From SAR202 cluster bacterium (GTDB lineage Bacteria > Chloroflexota > Dehalococcoidia > SAR202 > CAJWER01): a stretch of DNA of 11,588 nt. The stretch covers positions 1-11,588 of the forward strand of contig JASLXL010000020.1 of NCBI GenBank assembly GCA_030740335.1, written 5' to 3'. Of the stretch, positions 1 through 6,855 are shown one piece after another. The notes under the pieces are model-generated. The model saw only the letters and a program-made list of their open reading frames with translations. It made no database searches and had not been told where the DNA came from. The stretch's first letter is position 1. Every line of letters starts with the position of its first letter. Made by a program: the position numbers and the translations under genes.

Positions 1-726
1 ATGGGCCACCAGGTAGTAGTGCACCCACTCGTGGGCCGACGTTTGCAGCGTCCCTCGAAGATCACCAGCGCTGCCTACTATGGCTGGGAATGTGGCCACT
101 CCACCAATGTCCAACACCAGCGCGGATAGATCATCACTGTCCAGTAGAGCGCTCTCCACGGCCTCACGCTCGGACGTGGTGATATCCACCGACACTAACG
201 CCTCGTGGGAGCGTATGATCCGGTCTCTGGGTGACGTGATGAGAACTCGAGGCGGCTCATCCAACCTTATGTCGACTGGCGGATAATCGAAGGGCCCCCA
301 GGAACCGATATCCAGGTCACTGAGCACTCCGCTGATGGCCGACTCAATGACCTCCTCGACCGCCCCACGCATACGACCGCGTATACTATCCACATCCGCC
401 AGGCCGTCCTCCGCACTTTCCAGAGCGCCAGCGTCTCCGGTAGCCACAGCCATGTCTATCTCGCCACGCAGACGACGGGCCTCTACGCCTAGCCGGAGGT
501 ACTCCTCAGCCAGATCACGTCCTGTCAGAACCGTGTCCTCCTTCCACGGCAGATACGTACCGAGCCGGTGAGTCCACTTGCTGAGGAGGTTGCGCGCCTC
601 CCAGGCAACGAGGCTGTAGTGGTGCTCTAATGCAGCCTCCTCAGCCGGGTTCAGCCTTGGATCGTCCCCCGCAAGCAGTACGGGCAGAAGTAGCGCGAGA
701 AGAAGGTAACTGAATATCCGAGCCAC
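1..726 (-). CDS. Exported HExxH-type putative metallopeptidase, 3' end outside window
   Basis: The minus-strand frame is open from position 726 to the window edge, giving 242 codons without a stop, so the C-terminus is missing. A GTG start at 726 gives a short basic N-terminus and a leucine-rich hydrophobic core (about residues 6-19) followed by GDDP, which looks like a Sec signal peptide. An in-frame TAG lies 12 codons upstream. No good Shine-Dalgarno sequence precedes the GTG, so the start is tentative. Residues about 25-130 are charged and probably helical. The last visible residues contain H232-E233-W234-V235-H236 followed by YYLVAH, the HExxH zinc/catalytic signature of gluzincin-type peptidases; the third zinc ligand would lie beyond the edge. 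The role is therefore inferred to be an extracytoplasmic zinc peptidase of unassigned family. It diverges from the flavoenzyme gene at 883. HExxH can occur by chance, so function is moderately uncertain, but the reading frame looks real. Confidence 0.75.
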   Translation of the reverse strand, partial: MARIFSYLLLALLLPVLLAGDDPRLNPAEEAALEHHYSLVAWEARNLLSKWTHRLGTYLPWKEDTVLTGRDLAEEYLRLGVEARRLRGEIDMAVATGDAGALESAEDGLADVDSIRGRMRGAVEEVIESAISGVLSDLDIGSWGPFDYPPVDIRLDEPPRVLITSPRDRIIRSHEALVSVDITTSEREAVESALLDSDDLSALVLDIGGVATFPAIVGSAGDLRGTLQTSAHEWVHYYLVAH

Positions 727-777
727 AATACGTGCGATGGCACTACTCCGTAATACCTAGTTAGGATGAACGGGGCC

Positions 778-806
778 TTGGTCACATGATAGCCCACAGC
801 CATAAT
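778..806 (+). promoter_or_regulatory. Candidate sigma70 promoter for the sarcosine oxidase-like gene
   Basis: TTGGTC (778-783) and CATAAT (801-806) are separated by 17 bases, in the divergent gap upstream of the start at 883. The -10 matches consensus at 5 of 6 positions and the -35 at 3 of 6. Transcription would begin near 813, leaving a leader of about 70 bases. This is pattern evidence only. Confidence 0.4.
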
Positions 807-882
807 CTGGCACATCCTGCTAACATGCTGATCCCGTAGAATGGATGGGCCCAATTCGCGGTGGGCCAATAGGGTGTGTCGT

Positions 883-2064
883 ATGAAATTTGGCATCGTC
901 GGTGCAGGAGTTTTTGGAATCGCCGCTGCCATAGAACTTGCCGAGCGTGGCCACGAGGTTACGGTGTTCGAACGTGGCTCTATCCCCTCGGCACCGGCAA
1001 GCTCCACGGACGTCTCGAAGGTGATTAGACGCTGGGCTTATGCCGACAATGAGACATAAGTCGAACTAGTCGAGCGCGCCGCCATTAACTGGGCGCGATG
1101 GCAGCAGGAATTCGAGTCCCCTGTCTATCACAAGGTCGGACAGGTGCGGGCCCTGCCCGACTGGGGTCCGGAGAGTCCTATGCGCCGAAGCATCGAGTAC
1201 CTGCAAGGCCGCGGAGCAAGCATCGAAATCTTGACCACGGCACAGGCACGAAAGCGTTTCCCACGGCTAGTTGTGCTGGACTCTGATACCCATGTCTACG
1301 ATCGATGGGCAGGGTACGTGGAGTCCGGGTTGGCGGTTGAGTATATGGCCCGTATGGCAAGAGACCGTGGCGTCCGCATTCTGTCCAACACAGGTGTTCG
1401 GTCGGTAGACGAAAGCCCCGAAAGCTCCCTGATGATGCTTGATGACGGAACCGAGCATACATTCGACCGAATCGTGGTCGCCACAGGTGCATGGGTCGGA
1501 AAGCTAGTGCCGGAGCTGATCCAGGGCCTCACTATCACCCGGCAACAGATGGTGATTATCGAGCCGGATCGCCCGGAGTTTTTCGCCCCTGGTGCCATGG
1601 GTGTGTGGTCTATTGAGGTGGCAAGTGGACAGTGGTATGGCTTCCCCCTACTCAGGTCTGGCTACGTCAAGGTGGCCGACGATGCAACGGGGGAGCAGAT
1701 CGACCCCGACGTCGACCGAGGCGGAACACCGGAATTCGCCCGGCGGGCAATGAGTTTCCTTCGCGAACGAGTCCCCGAATTGGGCGCAGGAAGACTGGTT
1801 ACGGGGCATACATGCCTTTATACCAATACCCCCGACGACCACTTCGTCATCGACTGGGCCCCCGGTTCGAGCCGTGTGCTGGTTGCGGGATGCGGCACGA
1901 GCCACGGCTTCAAATTCGGCAGTTCCATCGGTCCGGTGATAGCAGATGCCCTTGAGGACAGGGACAATCCCCTGGGGAGGTTGTTCAGGTTAGGAGACCG
2001 GTTTTCGGGCCGCGCCGCAGTACGGGACCCGCGCGACAAGGGATTCATACATTCTGCTGGTTAA
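883..2064 (+). pseudogene. Sarcosine oxidase-like FAD oxidoreductase, interrupted by in-frame TAA
   Basis: Family members of the monomeric sarcosine/N-methyltryptophan oxidase group (DAO fold, covalent FAD) oxidise N-methyl amino acids to the amine plus formaldehyde and H2O2. The ATG at 883 is chosen because it puts the Rossmann motif GAGVFG at residues 7-12 and E30 at the end of the second strand; AGGGTG lies 6 bases upstream. An upstream in-frame ATG at 841 is less likely. The frame runs 394 codons to TAA at 2064, the normal family length, but codon 59 (1057-1059) is TAA. Homologous-looking sequence continues in the same frame on both sides (ADNET, stop, VELVERAA), where relatives carry tyrosine. 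Downstream residues look intact: Lys263 (likely the oxygen-activating lysine), Cys311 in TCLYTNTPDDHFVID (covalent flavin site), and Lys344 in SHGFKFG. Restart at GTG 1144 would lose the FAD-binding end and is unlikely to give an active enzyme. Either a recent nonsense mutation or a sequencing error. Confidence 0.88.
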
Positions 2065-2152
2065 CCCTGCGCCTGAAGGACGAAGGAAGGGGTGTGGAGA
2101 GGGCAACGTCCATTTGCCGGGTGTGTGGGGGTGTCACTAACATGTACAAATG

Positions 2153-2175
2153 TTTCCCCTCTTTTCGAGAGGAAA
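2153..2175. terminator. Weak hairpin between convergent genes
   Basis: CCTCT (2158-2162), loop TTTCG and AGAGG (2168-2172) form a 5-bp stem. TTT (2153-2155) and AAA (2173-2175) can extend it across a two-C bulge. It sits between the converging flavoenzyme gene (ends 2064) and the gene ending at 2203, where a bidirectional terminator would be expected. No T-run follows on either strand, so intrinsic termination would be weak. Confidence 0.3.
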
Positions 2176-2202
2176 GGCGAGTGAAATGGCCGAGAGCGGT
2201 TC

Positions 2203-2913
2203 TCAGAGACCCTGGCGGAAGAGCCCCAGGAAGCGGTCTTGATAGGCGTCGAAGAGGCCCCAGCGATCTAACTCCCGCTTCAGAATGTCTGGGTTCGCAC
2301 CCTGGCGCACCTCTAGGAAGAGCCGGTCGATCGCCTGAACTGCCGCTGCTGGCACACCGCCGAGGGCGATCTGGGGCTCCAACAGCCCACGCGATTGAAA
2401 CTCCCTGACATTGCCAGTCATTGAGGACGACGTGAATTCATATATGAACTTCAGAAGCGCGATGTCCCATAGTTCGTCAACACCAACCATCACCACGGCC
2501 AGGTCCTCTTGGCGACCATCAAGGTCGCCGCTGATCTTGTGGGCAATCTCGCTGGGAGTGCCGCCCACGATGTCCATCTCCCCCGCTTCATTTTTGTACT
2601 GGTAGAGGATGCCGGGGCTGTTTGGACCGGACTCTCGGGAAATCTCGTTGAAGTAATCGTATGCCTCGGGACTGAACCCGGACAGATTCAGGGCGTAGGT
2701 GGGCGTAACCACCGTTGGGCGGTCCGCTCGCACTCTGCCAGTGCGCACGACCCCTTCATGCTTGGCATCATCATTCTCGCGGTATATGGGCTCGGTGACC
2801 ACGTAGTAGGAGATATTGGTCGACCCGAATGTCGCGAGGTTCTGCTTCGGATACCTGACGACCCAGGTCTGCTCGATCGCCCGTCTATAGTCCCGCTCGC
2901 TTTCAAACGGCAA
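2203..2913 (-). CDS. Hypothetical protein, 236 aa, unknown family
   Basis: I do not recognise this protein. Translation starts at TTG 2913: a perfect AGGAGG lies 9 bases upstream, whereas the nearby ATG at 2921 is in another frame. The product begins MPFESERDYRRAIEQTW. It is acidic and aromatic-rich, shows no signal peptide or membrane segment, and I see no cysteine, so a soluble cytoplasmic protein is likely. The N-terminal half looks like mixed strands and loops (YALNLSGFSPEAYDYF, ILYQYKNEAGEMDIVGG). The C-terminal third looks helical (AVQAIDRLFLEVRQ, DILKRELDRWGLFDAYQDRF). A hydrophobic strand, AVVMVGVDELWDIALLKF, lies near residues 138-155. It is a single gene, convergent with the flavoenzyme and divergent from ylxP. 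A strong palindrome sits 26 bases upstream of the start, suggesting repressor control or autoregulation. Frame length, codon choice and the ribosome-binding site support a real gene; function is open. Confidence 0.8.
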   Translation of the reverse strand: MPFESERDYRRAIEQTWVVRYPKQNLATFGSTNISYYVVTEPIYRENDDAKHEGVVRTGRVRADRPTVVTPTYALNLSGFSPEAYDYFNEISRESGPNSPGILYQYKNEAGEMDIVGGTPSEIAHKISGDLDGRQEDLAVVMVGVDELWDIALLKFIYEFTSSSMTGNVREFQSRGLLEPQIALGGVPAAAVQAIDRLFLEVRQGANPDILKRELDRWGLFDAYQDRFLGLFRQGL

Positions 2914-2922
2914 TGGAACATG

Positions 2923-2928
2923 CCTCCT
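2923..2928 (-). promoter_or_regulatory. Ribosome binding site AGGAGG that fixes the TTG start
   Basis: Minus-strand AGGAGG ends 9 bases before TTG 2913. The only nearby ATG (2921) is out of frame and almost touches this site, so this element decides the unusual TTG start. Confidence 0.75.
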
Positions 2929-2939
2929 AAGATCACTCC

Positions 2940-2960
2940 ACTATTGTGCGCCACAATAGT
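2940..2960. promoter_or_regulatory. 21-bp palindrome, candidate operator
   Basis: Nine-base arms ACTATTGTG and CACAATAGT are exact inverted copies around the centre CGC. The site lies 26 bases upstream of the TTG start at 2913. On the minus strand the sequence TACTAT, a possible -10 (4 of 6), overlaps one arm, so a bound dimeric regulator would block transcription of the 236-aa gene. The ylxP promoter lies about 70 bases away on the other side. Symmetry is seen directly; the operator role is inferred. Confidence 0.5.
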
Positions 2961-3026
2961 ATCTGATGCTAGCGGCGGTCAGAGGAGAGTGTCAAGTGTA
3001 GAACCCCTGGGATGGCCTCGTAGCGG

Positions 3027-3035
3027 TGTTATAAT
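3027..3035 (+). promoter_or_regulatory. Extended -10 promoter (TGTTATAAT) for ylxP-mrfA
   Basis: A consensus TATAAT (3030-3035) is preceded by TG and one base, the extended -10 form that can work without a -35 box; no good -35 is seen. Transcription would start near 3042, about 47 bases before the ylxP ATG. Confidence 0.6.
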
Positions 3036-3088
3036 CGCGCTGCTCACTCGGCGCTCAGAAGGTCCATGACTCGGCACGATATCATACC

Positions 3089-3382
3089 ATGCACGTAGCA
3101 GTTTGCAAGCTTACACTGAGACTTCCCGAGAACCATGATCTCAAGGGGAAGAGGCGTGCGATCGGGTCCATCTGCTCCAAGGTCCGTAACAAATTCAACG
3201 TGTCCATAGCCGAGGTTGGAGACAACGATGCGTGGCAGATGGCGATCCTCGGCATCACATGCACCAGCAACGATGCGGCGCGTGCCGACAACATGGTCTC
3301 CGCCGTCGTAGACTTCATTGCTAGCGGTCGCGAAGACGTGGAAATCATGGACCAGGAGCAGGAGATCATCGCGGGCTTCTGA
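3089..3382 (+). CDS. ylxP: YlxP family protein (DUF503)
   Basis: A 97-residue protein that matches the whole of the YlxP/DUF503 family: an N-terminal strand with CKLTLRLPENHDLKGKRR, then a helix, then the core FNVSIAEVGDNDAWQMAILGI and TSNDAARADNMVSAVVDFI, ending in acidic EIMDQEQEIIAGF. The conserved features LKxKR, NVSxAEVG, WQxAxLGI and SND are all present. The fold is a small ferredoxin-like alpha/beta domain. Bacillus YlxP is encoded in the nusA-infB-rbfA region and has been linked to ribosome/30S maturation; the biochemical role is not settled. No clear Shine-Dalgarno sequence precedes the ATG, but the family alignment fits this start. The stop lies 37 bases before the helicase start, so the two are probably co-transcribed. 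The usual nusA/infB neighbours are absent here. Confidence 0.93.
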   Translation: MHVAVCKLTLRLPENHDLKGKRRAIGSICSKVRNKFNVSIAEVGDNDAWQMAILGITCTSNDAARADNMVSAVVDFIASGREDVEIMDQEQEIIAGF

Positions 3383-3419
3383 CGCGACGATCCCTCCACT
3401 CGATTCAAGGACGCCTGCA

Positions 3420-5711
3420 ATGGACGTCACCGCCTTTCTACACGATGTGAGGTCCCGTCACTGGTATGAGGGCCAGGCCATCCACCGGGAAGACATCCCG
3501 GTCCGGTCTGCTCGATACTCGGAGTTGGCCTCGCCCCTGGCCAGTCCACTTGAGGCGTCGCTGGAGGCTGCAGGAATTGTGAACCTGTACTCCCATCAGG
3601 CCGAGGCGGTGGACGCGATCCGGGGCGGCGAAAACGTTATCGTGGCCACACCCGCCGCCTCTGGCAAGAGCCTGTGTTACCACCTGCCAGTCCTCGATAC
3701 CTTGCTCTCAGACCGATCAGCGACCGCGCTGTTCTTGTTTCCGACCAAGGCGCTCGCGCAGGACCAGTCCAGCGCCCTCGACCGACTGGTCCCAGAGGGC
3801 AGTCGTCTCCGCCATGCCATTTTCGACGGCGACACCCCTACCGACGACAGGGCCGGTATCCGTCGCAGCGCCAAAATAGTCCTCACCAATCCCGACATGC
3901 TCCACTCCGGAATGCTGCCCAACCACGGGCAGTGGCACCGGCTGTTGCAAGGCCTGCGATACGTCGTGGTGGACGAGGCCCACATGTACCGCGGGGTGTT
4001 CGGGTCACACGTCGCCAATGTTCTGCGCCGCCTGCGCCGACTGTGCAAACGGCTTGGAACTGAACCGCACTTCATTCTGTCCTCAGCGACCATCTCCAAT
4101 CCCCGCGAACACGCCGAGGGGCTGACCGGCGTGCCTTTCCGGGTTATCGACGACGACGGGGCACCCTTTGGCGGCAAGGATTTCGTGTTCTGGAACCCAC
4201 CCATGATCGACATCGCCGAGGGTAGCCGCCAGAGCACGAATCACGAGAGCTCATTGCTGATGGAAGAGCTCATGATGCGCAAGATCCGTACGCTAGCCTT
4301 CGTCCGAAGCAGGCGCATGGCCGAACTGCTGTATGTCGCTACACGCAACAAGCTGCGCGAATCGAGCCCAATGAAGGCAAGTAGGCTTTCCCCGTACAGG
4401 GCAAGCTACCTGCCCGAGGACCGGCGCCAGATCGAGCGCGACCTCTTCACAGGCAAGCTTCTAGGGCTCACTACCACCAATGCCATGGAGCTGGGCATCG
4501 ATGTCGGCGACCTGGACGCGACTCTGATCAGTGGCTACCCAGGCAGCATCTCCAGCGTCTGGCAGCAGGCGGGGCGCAGTGGGCGGCGAGGCACGCGTTC
4601 TCTGTCTGTACTGGTGGCCTTCGACAATCCGTTGGACCAGTACTTTATGCGCCATCCCGACACTTTCTTCGGCAAGGCCCATGAGAGCGCCCGCATATCT
4701 CCTACTAACCCCTACGTCCTGAAACCGCACCTGCTTTGCGCCGCCTACGAAGCACCGCTGACCGCCGCAGACTCCGAGCTGTTCGACATCGAATTGACTG
4801 AACTGGCGCAGGAACTGGAACAGGACGGTTTCCTGCACACACGGCACGGCAGATGGCACCTCGACCCTGAGACAACATATCCGGCTCAGCAGGTTAGCCT
4901 ACGCTCCACATCCTCCGATCACTACACCCTGGCCGAAAACGAGAGTGGGGTAGTTCTCGAGACCGTCGATGAGAGGTCGGCCTTCTCTCAACTATTCCCG
5001 GGGGCGATATACCTGCACAAAGGTGATTCCTATCTGATAACAGAGCTGGATGTAGAGGCCCAGATCGCGTTTGGCTCCCGCACCGACGTTCCCTACTACA
5101 CAGAAGTGCGAGAGCTGACCATTACACGCATCCTGAATACCTACAACACCAGGCCCGCAGGCAACACAACGGTCTATCTCGGCGATGTGTCGGTAACGAC
5201 GACGGTGGTCGGATTCCAGCGCCGGGCCAGCCTGACCAGAAAAGAGCTGGGGGAGGAGCATGTGGACCTGCCCCCACAGCGAATCGATACCGTTTCGCTG
5301 TGGTTCGACGTTCCGCCCGACACCCTGGCATACATAGCAGACGAGAAGATGGACCTGGCGGGCGGCCTCCACGCCGTCGAGCACGCCACCATCGGCATCC
5401 TGCCATTGTTCGCGCTGTGCGACCGAAACGACATCGGGGGCATATCGACGCCGCTTCACCCGGACACTGGCAGGCCCCAGGTGTTCATACACGACGGCCA
5501 TCCAGGCGGGGTCGGCATCAGCGAGCACGGGTATAAGGTGATCGAGGAGTTGTGGCAGGCGACGCTGGACGTAGTGTCGGCCTGCCCGTGCAAGTCCGGA
5601 TGTCCGAGCTGCATCCACTCGCCCAAATGTGGCAACAACAACAACCCGCTCGATAAGCGCGTGGCCGTACTGATACTGCGATCAGTACTAGGCTTAGAGG
5701 GCGCAACTTGA
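3420..5711 (+). CDS. mrfA: DEAD/DEAH-box helicase with DUF1998, MrfA (YprA) type
   Basis: A 763-residue superfamily 2 3'-5' DNA helicase closely resembling Bacillus MrfA (mitomycin repair factor A), which acts with an exonuclease in removing bulky adducts; it is related to eukaryotic Hrq1. Visible motifs are Q60 in LYSHQ, Walker A ASGKS (residues 80-84), DEAH (185-188) in VVVDEAHMYRG, SAT (222-224), TTNAMELGIDVGDL, and the arginine finger QAGRSGRRG (383-391). The C-terminal DUF1998 region carries HAVEHA, CDRND, DGHPGGVGI, and the four cysteines C722, C724, C728 and C731 (CPCKSGCPSC), which hold zinc in MrfA. One more cysteine, C737, follows. The start at 3420 is preferred: AAGGA lies 8 bases upstream and family homology begins soon after. 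The frame is open back to an ATG at 3318, but that start would overlap ylxP and add a non-family arginine/serine-rich stretch. Full length, no damage seen. Confidence 0.95.
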   Translation: MDVTAFLHDVRSRHWYEGQAIHREDIPVRSARYSELASPLASPLEASLEAAGIVNLYSHQAEAVDAIRGGENVIVATPAASGKSLCYHLPVLDTLLSDRSATALFLFPTKALAQDQSSALDRLVPEGSRLRHAIFDGDTPTDDRAGIRRSAKIVLTNPDMLHSGMLPNHGQWHRLLQGLRYVVVDEAHMYRGVFGSHVANVLRRLRRLCKRLGTEPHFILSSATISNPREHAEGLTGVPFRVIDDDGAPFGGKDFVFWNPPMIDIAEGSRQSTNHESSLLMEELMMRKIRTLAFVRSRRMAELLYVATRNKLRESSPMKASRLSPYRASYLPEDRRQIERDLFTGKLLGLTTTNAMELGIDVGDLDATLISGYPGSISSVWQQAGRSGRRGTRSLSVLVAFDNPLDQYFMRHPDTFFGKAHESARISPTNPYVLKPHLLCAAYEAPLTAADSELFDIELTELAQELEQDGFLHTRHGRWHLDPETTYPAQQVSLRSTSSDHYTLAENESGVVLETVDERSAFSQLFPGAIYLHKGDSYLITELDVEAQIAFGSRTDVPYYTEVRELTITRILNTYNTRPAGNTTVYLGDVSVTTTVVGFQRRASLTRKELGEEHVDLPPQRIDTVSLWFDVPPDTLAYIADEKMDLAGGLHAVEHATIGILPLFALCDRNDIGGISTPLHPDTGRPQVFIHDGHPGGVGISEHGYKVIEELWQATLDVVSACPCKSGCPSCIHSPKCGNNNNPLDKRVAVLILRSVLGLEGAT

Positions 5712-5817
5712 TGCCGATCAGCCCTGAAAAAGAAGAAAATATTGGGGTAATTTGAGAGACACCCTCAGGCTACCGGCATAGGAGATGTGCCCCTCTGCAC
5801 ACCCCCTCCAGAACCGC

Positions 5818-5842
5818 TCATCCTGAGCTTGTCGAAGGATCC
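5818..5842. repeat. Dispersed intergenic repeat containing CTGAGCTTGTCGAAGG
   Basis: The segment carries CTGAGCTTGTCGAAGG bounded by ATCCT/AGGAT inverted arms of 5 bases. From general knowledge, this motif recurs widely in intergenic DNA of several bacterial groups, and its translation gives the familiar LSLSKD/LSLSKG peptides in spurious ORFs. Only one copy is in this window. It lies between the converging helicase and serine hydrolase genes, where a short hairpin might also serve transcript ends. Confidence 0.55.
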
Positions 5843-5852
5843 GCCCGCTCCC

Positions 5853-6713
5853 TTACCCTGCGAAGTACTCGTACACGGCCTGAGAAACCCTGGCGAGCTG
5901 CCTGTCTATCTCCTTGCCGGCCGTAACCTCCCGGGACATGATCGCAATGGCGTAGGGCCCCGACGGCGCGTACACAATTCCCACGTCGCAGCGCACTCCC
6001 GTGACACCGCCTGTCTTGTGTCCGGTCTTCGTGCCTGGCGGCAAGTAGTGGGGGATGATTGTGCCGAGTTGCTGGCGATCAAGGATGTCCAACACGGCCT
6101 CTCTCGATGAGGCTGAAAGGATGTCACCGCGATAGATCATGTCCAGCAACCGGACCATATCGGACGGCGACGATACGTCGGAGTGCTCCAGCGACAGGCC
6201 GTCGGAGCCCTCTATGACAATTGACCTAGCCAGTCGGTCCATGACCTGTTGGTTCGCCTCCGCAATGTCATCTGTATCGATGCCGTACATGCTATATAGA
6301 AGCTCGCGGCACGACATCGGGATGCTGGTGCTAGTAAGGCCCAAGTCCCACATAGTCTGCTTGAGGTTGTCGCGCCCAACCAGGTCGTATAAGAGGTCCG
6401 TAGCCGTGTTGTCGCTGATGATGATCATAAGCACAGCCAAATCGTGTACAGCCGGGCTCAGGCCGTTCGCCATCTCCTTCAAGACGCCGCTGCCAGGGGC
6501 ACGCAGCCGGTCGGTCAGATCGACGCGGGAATTCGGGTTCACCGTTCCGCCGTCGACCTGACGGTACAACTCGACCAGGAGTGGCACTTTGAAGGTACTG
6601 GCCGTGAAGTACAGGTCGTCCGCCTGGTAGCGGATCTCCTCGGCGGTCACCAGGTGTCTGGCAGATACTCCTACGTTGGCCTGTACCTCGGCTATCGCTG
6701 ATTCGATTGTCAT
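5853..6713 (-). CDS. Serine hydrolase, class A beta-lactamase-like
   Basis: A 286-residue protein with the serine beta-lactamase/penicillin-binding fold (Beta-lactamase2 family). The motifs are in order: S39-T-F-K42 (acylated serine and lysine), S100-D-N102 (SDNTATDLL), and K233-T-G235 (GTKTGHKTGG). The segment DVSSPSDMVRLL near 179-190 matches the helix that follows the omega loop in class A enzymes. I find no ExxxN (Glu166-type) motif before it, so the deacylating glutamate of true class A beta-lactamases may be absent or displaced. The ATG at 6713 is preferred because GAGG lies 8 bases upstream; a GTG at 6767 would add 18 residues but has no ribosome site. With either start there is no signal peptide, whereas classical enzymes of this type are exported. 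An esterase, peptidase or amidase role is as plausible as beta-lactam hydrolysis. Divergent from the penicillin acylase gene. Confidence 0.88.
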   Translation of the reverse strand: MTIESAIAEVQANVGVSARHLVTAEEIRYQADDLYFTASTFKVPLLVELYRQVDGGTVNPNSRVDLTDRLRAPGSGVLKEMANGLSPAVHDLAVLMIIISDNTATDLLYDLVGRDNLKQTMWDLGLTSTSIPMSCRELLYSMYGIDTDDIAEANQQVMDRLARSIVIEGSDGLSLEHSDVSSPSDMVRLLDMIYRGDILSASSREAVLDILDRQQLGTIIPHYLPPGTKTGHKTGGVTGVRCDVGIVYAPSGPYAIAIMSREVTAGKEIDRQLARVSQAVYEYFAG

Positions 6714-6792
6714 GTCGCGAACCTCGAAGGGAAATTGGGTCGCAAATGGAGGCGGACCTCTCCGCACTCACCGATAAAAAGGGGTCACGACG

Positions 6793-6801
6793 ATTGTAGC
6801 A
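6793..6801 (-). promoter_or_regulatory. Extended -10 promoter for the serine hydrolase gene
   Basis: Read on the minus strand, TGC then TACAAT (5 of 6 to consensus) forms an extended -10 about 80 bases upstream of the start at 6713. It overlaps the possible -35 of the opposite promoter, so the two genes may compete for polymerase or share control. Confidence 0.4.
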
Positions 6802-6823
6802 CCGGGACATAGCGTGACATAAT
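6794..6823 (+). promoter_or_regulatory. Promoter for the penicillin acylase gene
   Basis: CATAAT (6818-6823, 5 of 6) is preceded by TGA, giving an extended -10. A weak TTGTAG -35 (6794-6799) lies 18 bases upstream. The leader to the ATG at 6856 would be about 25 bases. Confidence 0.45.
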
Positions 6824-6855
6824 CACGCCTGTGAAACAAAAGCACGGAGAGAGCC

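Noticed and set aside
848..867. GGCCCA/TGGGCC hairpin with an 8-base loop before the flavoenzyme start
   Set aside because: Short 6-bp arms in GC-rich DNA; too weak alone to call a riboswitch or attenuator.
651..1007. Minus-strand open frame of 118 codons
   Set aside because: Overlaps the start of the exported protein in another frame and the Rossmann-motif region of the flavoenzyme; no family resemblance.
1144..2064. Treating the downstream part of the flavoenzyme as an independent gene from GTG 1144
   Set aside because: It lacks the GxGxxG flavin-binding start, and the same frame is open and homologous upstream of it.
3318..3419. Upstream start for the MrfA helicase
   Set aside because: Would overlap ylxP by 65 bases and adds an arginine/serine-rich stretch not seen in the family; ATG 3420 has AAGGA at good spacing.
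6714..6767. GTG start extending the serine hydrolase by 18 residues
   Set aside because: No ribosome site before it, and the added residues form neither a signal peptide nor part of the fold.
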